A stretch of 20,378 nt of DNA, taken from the IMG/VR virus record IMGVR_UViG_3300037246_001300, positions 1-20,378 of that record; one strand, given 5' to 3'. Of the stretch, positions 6,790 to 11,450 are shown piece by piece. The notes below the pieces were generated by a model. It had not been told where the DNA came from, did no database searches, and was given only the letters and a program-made list of their open reading frames with translations. Position 1 is the first letter of the stretch; each line of letters opens with the position of its first letter. The DNA comes from a virus. The position numbers were made by a program, and so were the translations under genes.

Positions 6790-6983
6790 CGCGTCGCCCG
6801 CAGAGCCTTCTCGGTCCAGAGGAGGGCCTGCTCGATGGCCGTGATCGCCAGCGACTTCAGCCGGCCGTCGGGGACAACACGGTTGATGCCGGTCGCGAAC
6901 TTCAGGGCCAGGTCTTGAATCTCCTGGGCGCGCTGGTCGGAGTTGCTCTCGTCGATCAGTCTGGAGTGCAGGTCGTCCATCAT
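6786..6983 (-). CDS. Acb2/Tad1 hairpin-domain-like small protein (candidate anti-CBASS/anti-Thoeris sponge)
   Basis: 65 residues, two helices by composition. The C-terminal half reads VVPDGRLKSLAITAIEQALLW followed by TEKALRATR (the first motif here split at W). This closely follows the pattern P.GR.KSLA.T.LE.A..W...AI that I associate with the Acb2/Tad1 hairpin family. Characterised members are small phage proteins that bind cyclic oligonucleotides or gcADPR-type signals and so block CBASS or Thoeris immune signalling. The gene overlaps the stop of the xre repressor (ATGA) and is preceded by GAGAGGGA. Co-expression with the repressor would make it an immediate product on entry. Ligand-binding residues cannot be verified by eye, and the broad family contains members of unknown function. 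Confidence 0.6.
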   Translation of the reverse strand: MMDDLHSRLIDESNSDQRAQEIQDLALKFATGINRVVPDGRLKSLAITAIEQALLWTEKALRATR

Positions 6984-7210
6984 GTCCGGTCCCTCTCGGT
7001 GATGGCGAGATCGAGCCGGCGCTCGCGGGGGAGTCGCAGCTTGACCGCCAGGTTGTGTGCCCAGGATTCGATCACGCGCAGGGTGGAGCCCATCGGCTCG
7101 GAGCCGTTCTCGATCCCGGAGAGCGTGGTCTGGGGGATGCCCGTGGCCCGTTCCACGTCCTTCTGGGTCATCTGACGGGCCTCTCGAAACGCGCGGAGAT
7201 TCAATCCCAT
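6980..7210 (-). CDS. XRE/Cro-CI-type helix-turn-helix repressor
   Basis: 76 residues from ATG 7210. It is a nearly bare HTH domain: helix 1 around LRAFREARQ, the helix-turn-helix MTQKDVERATGIPQTTLSGIENG (in two parts, MTQKDVERATG and IPQTTLSGIENG, about residues 14-36), then two closing helices. Such short proteins act as Cro-like or minimal CI-like repressors that dimerise on palindromic operators. No Shine-Dalgarno precedes the ATG; a good -10 box sits just six bases upstream, implying a leaderless mRNA. A set of TAGCG/CGCTA half-sites overlaps that promoter, so autoregulation is likely. It is the first gene of the leftward operon and faces the divergent rightward genes, the usual place for a phage switch. 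Confidence 0.88.
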   Translation of the reverse strand: MGLNLRAFREARQMTQKDVERATGIPQTTLSGIENGSEPMGSTLRVIESWAHNLAVKLRLPRERRLDLAITERDRT

Positions 7211-7216
7211 CGCCCG

Positions 7217-7244
7217 ACTATAGCGTTGCGCCGCTAGCGGTCAG
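7217..7244 (-). promoter_or_regulatory. Leaderless xre promoter
   Basis: On the minus strand, CTGACC (7244-7239), a 16-base spacer and TATAGT (7222-7217) give a good sigma70-like promoter. The ATG of xre begins seven bases after the -10, so transcription would start at or next to the start codon. Confidence 0.55.
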
Positions 7245-7250
7245 CCGCTA
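7221..7250. promoter_or_regulatory. Probable repressor operator: overlapping palindromes
   Basis: Within 30 bases there are TAGCG (7221-7225), the perfect palindrome CCGCTAGCGG (7231-7240) and CCGCTA (7245-7250). TAGCGG-TCAG-CCGCTA (7235-7250) is itself a perfect inverted repeat. The sites overlap the spacer and -35 of the xre promoter, as expected for an autoregulated Cro/CI operator. Confidence 0.6.
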
Positions 7251-7262
7251 AGCCTTCGGGGT

Positions 7263-7362
7263 CGTGCGGAGAGGGGGCTCGACGGGTGGGCGCAGGTCAG
7301 TCTCCGTTCCCACTGGGCTGGCCTGAACCTCCCAGGGTTCACCCCCCGGCCCTCTCCGCGCG
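7263..7362 (+). ncRNA. Foldable leader between operator and first rightward gene
   Basis: A 13-base stem with one G-U pair can form between 7263-7275 and 7350-7362, its core being GCGGAGAGGG with CCCTCTCCGC. Inside lies a hairpin TGAACC (7324-7329) with GGTTCA (7336-7341), and CCCACTGGG near 7310. No open frame of note occupies these 100 bases. It may be a structured 5' leader of the gene at 7388, or a small RNA; there is no clear terminator U-tract. Confidence 0.35.
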
Positions 7363-7375
7363 GCATCAACTACCT

Positions 7376-7382
7376 GGGGGGG
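7376..7382 (+). promoter_or_regulatory. G-run ribosome-binding motif, copy 2 (CCTGGGGGGG)
   Basis: CCT followed by seven G ends five bases before the ATG at 7388. No conventional AGGAGG is present, and the spacing is what a Shine-Dalgarno site would need. Confidence 0.5.
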
Positions 7383-7387
7383 ATTCC

Positions 7388-7606
7388 ATGAAGACCAAGA
7401 TCGAAAAGAGCCACAGGGAATCGAGAACGATTCGACTGAACCAGGAGCGCATCCTCGACGGGCCGATCCGCGCGCTCACGACGGACGTGACCGAGCTGGT
7501 CCACGCGGCCCGGGACATGATTACCGCCTACGCAAAGCGCTCGTCGGTGCCGCGCGAGATCACGGCGTTGCAGTCGGCCGTCGAACCCTTCAAGCACCTC
7601 GACTGA
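7388..7606 (+). CDS. Small hypothetical protein, first rightward gene
   Basis: 72 residues. ATG 7388 is chosen over a GTG at 7286 because the G-run lies five bases upstream and the upstream translation is Pro-rich, unlike coding sequence. The protein is charged and helical (KTKIEKSHRESR at the start, HAARDMITAYAKR in the middle), with no Cys, signal or membrane segment. It is the first gene after the divergent control region, so probably early-expressed. No family recognised. Confidence 0.72.
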   Translation: MKTKIEKSHRESRTIRLNQERILDGPIRALTTDVTELVHAARDMITAYAKRSSVPREITALQSAVEPFKHLD

Positions 7607-7932
7607 TGGCGCGCGACTACGCCGTTGTGTTGCGCGTCGAAAACCTCGACGTGTACGAGCTGATCGGGGACAAGGGCTACGGCCGCGTGCCCGAGAAGGT
7701 CCGCCAGGTCTTGACCCTGAGGCGGTCGATGTTGGAGGACGAGGACGAGATGGCCCGGCAGCTGGCCGGGATGTACGGAACGGAGGAGGACCACCTCGCG
7801 GTCGCCGTGGCGATTCTGTCGGCGCTGGTCCGCGCGGTGAAGCCGCAGCCCGGCGTGGGCGAGCGGCTGGACATCGGCCGGGGCCGGAGGCCGTGGTATC
7901 AGAAGCGCTGGACCGGCTGGGGCAAGGGGTAG
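7606..7932 (+). CDS. Hypothetical protein
   Basis: 108 residues from ATG 7606, sharing one base with the preceding stop (TGATG). The first half alternates beta-like hydrophobics (YAVVLRVENLDVYEL), the middle is acidic (MLEDEDEMARQL), and the C-terminus is basic with Trp and Tyr (RRPWYQKRWTGWGKG). No family is recognised and no membrane segment is seen. Followed by a 93-base gap with strong inverted repeats. Confidence 0.75.
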   Translation: MARDYAVVLRVENLDVYELIGDKGYGRVPEKVRQVLTLRRSMLEDEDEMARQLAGMYGTEEDHLAVAVAILSALVRAVKPQPGVGERLDIGRGRRPWYQKRWTGWGKG

Positions 7933-7941
7933 GCGTGTGAG

Positions 7942-8026
7942 CGAGGGGCGGCGACGCGGATCTTGTGGACTGAACGACCGTAGGATCGTCCTGGGATTCA
8001 CCCAGGCGCTCGCGGGTCGCCCCTCG
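7942..8026. repeat. Inverted-repeat structure in the 7933-8025 gap
   Basis: CGAGGGGCG (7942-7950) pairs perfectly with CGCCCCTCG (8018-8026). Inside is a clean hairpin CCTGGG (7990-7995), loop ATTCA, CCCAGG (8001-8006), and a weaker ACGA/TCGT pair. The GTG start of the next gene begins at the last base of the 3' arm, so the fold could hide the start. It could instead be a terminator without a U-tract. Confidence 0.5.
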
Positions 8027-8238
8027 TGACCTACCAAGACGAAGCGGCGGCGATCGTGCTGGTGATGCACCTCGTCCGCGTCTGGACCGAGTTCACCGAC
8101 AAGCCGCTCGACGACGGGCGCTTCCTTGCCTTCGTCGATGCCACGGGCCAGACGGTCGATCCTGAGTTCAGCGGCGCCAACACTGTTGAGTCGGTGCTCA
8201 ACACGATCAAGGACACGAGCGGGCGGTTCGCGTCGTGA
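8026..8238 (+). CDS. Small hypothetical protein
   Basis: 70 residues if GTG 8026 is used. No Shine-Dalgarno is visible before this GTG, and an ATG at 8065 (MHLVRVW) is an alternative giving about 57 residues. The protein has a hydrophobic helical start (AAAIVLVMHLVRVW) then a mixed acidic region; it is too polar overall to call a membrane protein. The stop overlaps the next start by GTGA. No family recognised. Confidence 0.62.
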   Translation: MTYQDEAAAIVLVMHLVRVWTEFTDKPLDDGRFLAFVDATGQTVDPEFSGANTVESVLNTIKDTSGRFAS

Positions 8239-8702
8239 ACATCGACAAAGAGTTCCCGCACAAGTTCCTGCGCGCGAGCGACCTGGCGGGCGCCGGGACG
8301 CAGCGCGTCTTCATCGAGCGCGTGTCACGCGAGGAGATGTTCCACCGCCAGACGAACCAGCAGCGCTACAGGCCGGTCCTCCGCTTCATCGACAAGCAGA
8401 TGGCCCTGGTCCTGAACGTGACGAACGCGATGACCATTCGGGACTGCTACGGCCCCGAGACGGACGACTGGGTGATGAAGCCGCTGGACCTGCACGTCGA
8501 GCGGATGCACAACGGCGAGAACGGGATCGTGGTCACGGTCCCGTTGCCCGCACCAGAGAGGGACGATGGAAACCAAGAACGAGAAGATCCAGAAGCAGAT
8601 CGACCAGATGAAGCTGGCCCAGAAGAGTCACGCCGAGGGCCTGAGCGCGACGATGGTGGAGGTCAGGACGAGGCTGGCGACGGCTCCGAAGGTGATGACT
8701 GA
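8235..8702 (+). CDS. Conserved phage protein with acidic C-terminal tail in dual-coded DNA
   Basis: 155 residues from GTG 8235 (GTGA overlap). The first ~103 residues follow a pattern common in phage genomes: FPHKFLRASDL at the start, RFIDKQMALVLNVTNAMTI in the middle, then YGPETDDWVMKPLDLHVERM and VTVPLPAP at the end. I know this family as conserved and uncharacterised, often near recombination or replication genes. The remaining ~50 residues are Asp/Glu/Arg/Gly-rich and lie over the first 137 bases of the next gene in another frame. The tail therefore probably arose by overprinting rather than being part of the fold. Confidence 0.78.
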   Translation: MNIDKEFPHKFLRASDLAGAGTQRVFIERVSREEMFHRQTNQQRYRPVLRFIDKQMALVLNVTNAMTIRDCYGPETDDWVMKPLDLHVERMHNGENGIVVTVPLPAPERDDGNQEREDPEADRPDEAGPEESRRGPERDDGGGQDEAGDGSEGDD

Positions 8703-8868
8703 CGACGGCCAGGAGGCGCTCGACGTGTCGCAGATGGCGCCGGCCGAGCAGCTGCTCCTCTCGCTCGCCCAGCTGCGCTCAGCGGTGGACGTGCTGGGGA
8801 TCGCCCAGTGTGGCTCCACGCTCGCGTTGCTGGAAGCCCAGCTCGAGCCCGAGATGGTCCTCCACTGA
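8566..8868 (+). CDS. Helical hypothetical protein
   Basis: 100 residues from ATG 8566, with GAGAGGGA just upstream. The N-terminus is Lys/Gln/Glu-rich (KNEKIQKQIDQMKLAQK) and could form a coiled coil. The C-terminus is Leu-rich and helical (AEQLLLSLAQLRSAVDVLG). It overlaps the preceding gene by 137 bases and the following one by one (TGATG). No family recognised. Confidence 0.75.
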   Translation: METKNEKIQKQIDQMKLAQKSHAEGLSATMVEVRTRLATAPKVMTDDGQEALDVSQMAPAEQLLLSLAQLRSAVDVLGIAQCGSTLALLEAQLEPEMVLH

Positions 8869-9101
8869 TGGCCCTCCAGGTATGCGAGGCGTGCGGCTGC
8901 CGGTTCGAGTTCATCAAAGGCCCGGCCGGCAAGCCGATCCCGGTCCAGAAGGTCCGCACCGTCTACAAGCTGCTGGAGCTGAAGGAGGAGAACGGCCGGC
9001 TGGTGAAGGCCGAGATCGCGGGCGTTGAGGGGGATGGGCTCTACGTCTCGCACTTCGAGACTTGCAGCCACCCGGGCCAATTCTCCAGGCGTCGGCCGTG
9101 A
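8868..9101 (+). CDS. Small zinc-ribbon-like protein
   Basis: 77 residues from ATG 8868 (TGATG). Cys6 and Cys9 (CEAC) near the start and His62 with Cys66 (HFETC) near the end make a plausible split zinc site around a beta-rich core with KPIPV. Similar CxxC ... HxxxC mini-proteins, with a central G(K/R).(I/M)P(V/L) motif, are common in phage early regions and have no established function. It is coupled to the next cysteine-rich gene. Confidence 0.75.
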   Translation: MALQVCEACGCRFEFIKGPAGKPIPVQKVRTVYKLLELKEENGRLVKAEIAGVEGDGLYVSHFETCSHPGQFSRRRP

Positions 9102-9466
9102 ACTGCGTCCGGTGCCCCGCCACGGCCGTCGTCACCCGCGACGGCGTTCACTGGTGCCGCCCGTGCTCGGAGGGCATCACGGCCGCCGAGCGCCAGCTCC
9201 TCCGCTGCGAGGTGGAGGGCTGCCGCAAGGGCGCGGAGCACACCTGCGACCAGCCGCTCCGGGACTTCCGCCGCGAGCCCAGGGCGTGCCTCCGCTACGT
9301 CTGCGAAGAGCACGCGCAGCCCTTCGGCCCCGCTCGCGACGACTTGCACCTCTGCCCGGAGCACACCGACTTCGCCCAGGACGGCGCGTCGGTCGCCGGG
9401 GGGTTCCTCCAGCCCAACCGGGCCAGCCGGATCCGCGCGTGGCTGCGCCGCAAGAGGGACCGGTAG
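9098..9466 (+). CDS. Cysteine/histidine-rich multi-zinc-finger protein
   Basis: 122 residues from GTG 9098, which overlaps the preceding stop (GTGA); an ATG further upstream at 9062 lies inside the previous gene and was not chosen. Cys3/Cys6 with Cys20/Cys23 form a four-cysteine ribbon. A second set, Cys37/Cys42/Cys50, Cys69/His72 and Cys86/His89, suggests one or two further B-box-like zinc sites. The C-terminus is basic (RIRAWLRRKRDR), fitting nucleic-acid binding. No specific family recognised. It is the last gene before the palindrome cluster upstream of terS. Confidence 0.72.
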   Translation: MNCVRCPATAVVTRDGVHWCRPCSEGITAAERQLLRCEVEGCRKGAEHTCDQPLRDFRREPRACLRYVCEEHAQPFGPARDDLHLCPEHTDFAQDGASVAGGFLQPNRASRIRAWLRRKRDR

Positions 9467-9561
9467 GCCCCCTACCCGCCGCTGGTAGTGGGAGTCCCAT
9501 TACCAGGGGGATGGTTAATTGCTCTCCGGCTAGCCACTTTTGGGTAGGATTAACCATCCCC
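9462..9561. promoter_or_regulatory. Nested palindrome cluster upstream of terS (operator or packaging site)
   Basis: Three inverted repeats follow each other. GGTAGG (9462-9467) pairs with CCTACC (9471-9476). CTGGTAGTGGG (9482-9492) pairs with CCCATTACCAG (9496-9506), one G-T mismatch, around AGT. GGGGATGGTTAAT (9507-9519) is the exact reverse complement of ATTAACCATCCCC (9549-9561), 29 bases apart. The gap 9467-9583 carries no gene. Position just before terS suits a late operator, a terminator for the upstream genes, or a pac/cos element. Confidence 0.6.
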
Positions 9562-9583
9562 GAGTGGGTAGTCTCTGGAGGAG

Positions 9584-10105
9584 ATGACCCACCAAGGTGG
9601 CCGGCCGACCAAGCAGAACGCCAAGATCGAGGACGAGATCTGCCTGAGGATCGCTCTGGGCGGCCCTGGCTCGTCCCTGAAGCGCATCTGTGACGAGGAC
9701 GAGGCATTCCCCGCCCGGGAGACGGTTCTACGCTGGCTGGCGCGCGATGGGGCTCCCGCGAAGAGGTTTCGTCACAAGTACGCGCGGGCGCGAGAGGCCC
9801 AGGCCGACTCTCACCTCGACGACCTCATTGAGCTGGCGGACGAGCTGGTCTACGACCACGCCGAGCCGCGCCAGGACCCCGAGGCGGTGGCCGTGGCCCG
9901 GCTGCGCATCGACGCCCGGAAGTTCGCGTTGGTCAAGCTGTCGCCGAGGAAGTACGGTACGAGGGTGCAGGTGTCGGACGCGGACGGGGAGCCTCTGGTC
10001 CCGGCCAGCCGGCGCCAGGTGCTTGAGTTCGGCAACCCGGAGACGGAAGAGGCATTCCGTCGCCTGATCCACCGCCAGATCCAGGTCGAAGGAGGGACAG
10101 AATGA
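9584..10105 (+). CDS. terS: Terminase small subunit (Sf6/gp1-like)
   Basis: 173 residues from ATG 9584. GGAGGAG lies immediately upstream, closer than usual, but no better in-frame start follows. The N-terminus GRPTK, then a helix-turn-helix region (EICLRIALGG, LKRICDED, ARETVLRWLA) is the DNA-recognition part typical of the family. The central DLIELADELVYD with ARLRIDARKFALVKLSPRKYG is characteristic of Sf6-type small terminases, where it builds the oligomerisation core. Small terminases form rings that recognise the packaging site and hand DNA to the large subunit. The large subunit is encoded about 1.3 kb downstream, separated by small genes. Confidence 0.9.
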   Translation: MTHQGGRPTKQNAKIEDEICLRIALGGPGSSLKRICDEDEAFPARETVLRWLARDGAPAKRFRHKYARAREAQADSHLDDLIELADELVYDHAEPRQDPEAVAVARLRIDARKFALVKLSPRKYGTRVQVSDADGEPLVPASRRQVLEFGNPETEEAFRRLIHRQIQVEGGTE

Positions 10106-10311
10106 AGGGCTACGGAAGCCACGGGAAGGGTCACGGCAAGAGTCACCGCCGGATGTCCAAGGACATGGGCGTGGCAGACGAGGCGCGGCCGGATCGCATC
10201 GGCTCATCCTCGGTCGCCAGCGGCTCCAACAGCCGGCACTGGCAATATCCCGCAAAGGAGCCCAGCGTCCCGTCAGGCGGAGGCGGCGGTCAGTCTCGGC
10301 ATAGCCGCTGA
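10102..10311 (+). CDS. Small His/Gly/Ser-rich hypothetical protein
   Basis: 69 residues from ATG 10102 (ATGA overlap with terS). Composition is low-complexity: GYGSHGKGHGKSHRR at the start, Ser/Gly-rich in the middle, and PSGGGGGQSRHSR at the end. It is basic and probably disordered. Small basic Gly/His/Ser proteins are often seen among phage morphogenesis genes, but no function is established. The coupling to terS supports it as a real gene. Confidence 0.65.
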   Translation: MKGYGSHGKGHGKSHRRMSKDMGVADEARPDRIGSSSVASGSNSRHWQYPAKEPSVPSGGGGGQSRHSR

Positions 10312-10316
10312 CAGAA

Positions 10317-10592
10317 ATGCCGCCGCCTCCTGGACCGGGAGATCCGCCGACGAACGAGCCGCGCGAACGGCTCCAAGCCCTGCTCCGGGGCCGGAGTGAC
10401 GCTCGCGAGCCCATCAACAACCAGACGGTCGAGGAGCTGCTGGCCGTCGAGCTATCGACGAACCGGATGGGCACCACGCGCGTCCTGGCCGAGATGTTCG
10501 TCGAGCTTCAGCGCCACGATGAGGCGCAGACCGCCGCCGTGGCCGATCTTGAGCTGCGCGTCACCGCGCTGGAAAGAGCTGCCCGACCATGA
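10317..10592 (+). CDS. Small coiled-coil hypothetical protein
   Basis: 91 residues from ATG 10317. A Pro-rich start (PPPPGPGDPP) is followed by a helical region ending in a likely coiled coil (DLELRVTALERAAR). No Cys or membrane segment. It sits five bases after the preceding stop and overlaps the next start by ATGA. No family recognised. Confidence 0.7.
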   Translation: MPPPPGPGDPPTNEPRERLQALLRGRSDAREPINNQTVEELLAVELSTNRMGTTRVLAEMFVELQRHDEAQTAAVADLELRVTALERAARP

Positions 10593-10963
10593 AACAACTC
10601 CTCACCACAGTCGCGCTCCTGCTCCTCGTGGCAGGTACGGCGGCTGCGAACCATCTGGTATCACAGGACACCTGCGACCCGGAGTGCGACACCCACTCGA
10701 TGGAGTGGCGAGAGCTTGAGTCGCAGCCTTGGGCCGCAGTTGCCGGTCCGACAGCAGTAGGCGATGTAACCGACCCCCGAGATCAGAGCACCATCCGAGG
10801 CGTGGCCTGGACGACACAGCCGGACTTCGGATTCTACCGAGCCTTCGCGACCCGCGACGCGACGAGATCGCTGTACTCAAACCTCGTCAAGCTCGGCACG
10901 ATGCCGACTGCACCGCTTCTGATCTCGGTCAAGGTCACGGTCGAAGTGGAAATCCAACCATGA
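10589..10963 (+). CDS. Exported hypothetical protein
   Basis: 124 residues from ATG 10589 (ATGA overlap). A clear Sec signal peptide, MKQLLTTVALLLLVAGTAAA, would be cleaved before NHLVSQ. Two cysteines (TCDPEC) follow directly. The rest looks beta-rich and ends VKVTVEVEIQP. No lipobox is present. This is the third exported protein in the window and an unexpected neighbour inside the terminase region. No family recognised; a periplasmic or virion-associated role is only a guess. Confidence 0.78.
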   Translation: MKQLLTTVALLLLVAGTAAANHLVSQDTCDPECDTHSMEWRELESQPWAAVAGPTAVGDVTDPRDQSTIRGVAWTTQPDFGFYRAFATRDATRSLYSNLVKLGTMPTAPLLISVKVTVEVEIQP

Positions 10964-10988
10964 AGTCTCACCATCAAGGAGGACCGCC

Positions 10989-11243
10989 TTGAGTGACCAC
11001 AACGCCGAGATCGCCGAGAAGATCGGCAAGGACTTCCAGCGAGCGCTGCTGGAGGAGCTGCCCGACCTGGCCGCCGCCTGCGTGGGGGGCGCCAGCTCCT
11101 CGTTCAGCGCCACGCTCCAGATCGACAAGAGCAAGGACGGGTTTCGCGCGACCCTCAAGACCAGGGTTCGGCTCCCCGATCCCGAGGCGCTGACCTACGA
11201 CCTGCGGCTGGACGACGACCAGCTCAAGCTGGACCTCGGCTGA
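10989..11243 (+). CDS. Small hypothetical protein with TTG start
   Basis: 84 residues. TTG 10989 is chosen because AAGGAGGA (10976-10983) lies five bases upstream, one of the best Shine-Dalgarno sites in the window. A helical N-terminus (AEIAEKIGKDFQRALLEEL) is followed by a beta-rich half with FSATLQIDKS, FRATLKTRVRLPDPEAL and LRLDDDQLKLDLG. This layout matches a common small phage protein type of unknown role. No Cys pair and no export signal. Confidence 0.78.
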   Translation: MSDHNAEIAEKIGKDFQRALLEELPDLAAACVGGASSSFSATLQIDKSKDGFRATLKTRVRLPDPEALTYDLRLDDDQLKLDLG

Positions 11244-11249
11244 TCTCCC

Positions 11250-11450
11250 GTGTCTGTCCGACCGCCGTGGGAGCAGTACGAGTGCCCAGGGTGCGGCAAT
11301 CGCGTCACCGAGTCGGAGCGCCGCAAGGCGCCCTACGACTACTACTGCGTGGAGTGTGGCGAACATCGCCTCGCTAACTTTCAGCTCGTGAAGGACCGCA
11401 CGGCTGGAACTGGAATCCGAGCCGGTCCTGATGAGCGCCGCAGCCCCTGA
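11250..11450 (+). CDS. Small zinc-ribbon protein
   Basis: 66 residues from GTG 11250. Cys12-Cys15 (CPGC) and Cys33-Cys36 (CVEC) form a classic four-cysteine zinc ribbon. The last ~20 residues are Arg/Gly-rich and lie over the first 20 bases of terL in another frame. It directly precedes the large terminase and may be a small DNA-binding accessory; no family assigned. Confidence 0.68.
   Translation: MSVRPPWEQYECPGCGNRVTESERRKAPYDYYCVECGEHRLANFQLVKDRTAGTGIRAGPDERRSP

Noticed and set aside
7226-7254. Rightward promoter TTGCGC ... TAAGCC in the divergent region
   Set aside because: Spacing is right (17 bases) but both boxes match poorly. A rightward promoter must exist nearby, but this one cannot be supported.
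7942-8026. tRNA-like look of the 7942-8026 element (seven-base acceptor-like arms, T-arm-like hairpin)
   Set aside because: The T-arm-like hairpin has a five-base loop and is not next to the 3' acceptor arm; no D-arm or anticodon arm can be placed.
9519-9550. Promoter TTGCTC ... TAGGAT upstream of terS
   Set aside because: The spacer would be 20 bases, too long for a sigma70 promoter, and the boxes are weak.
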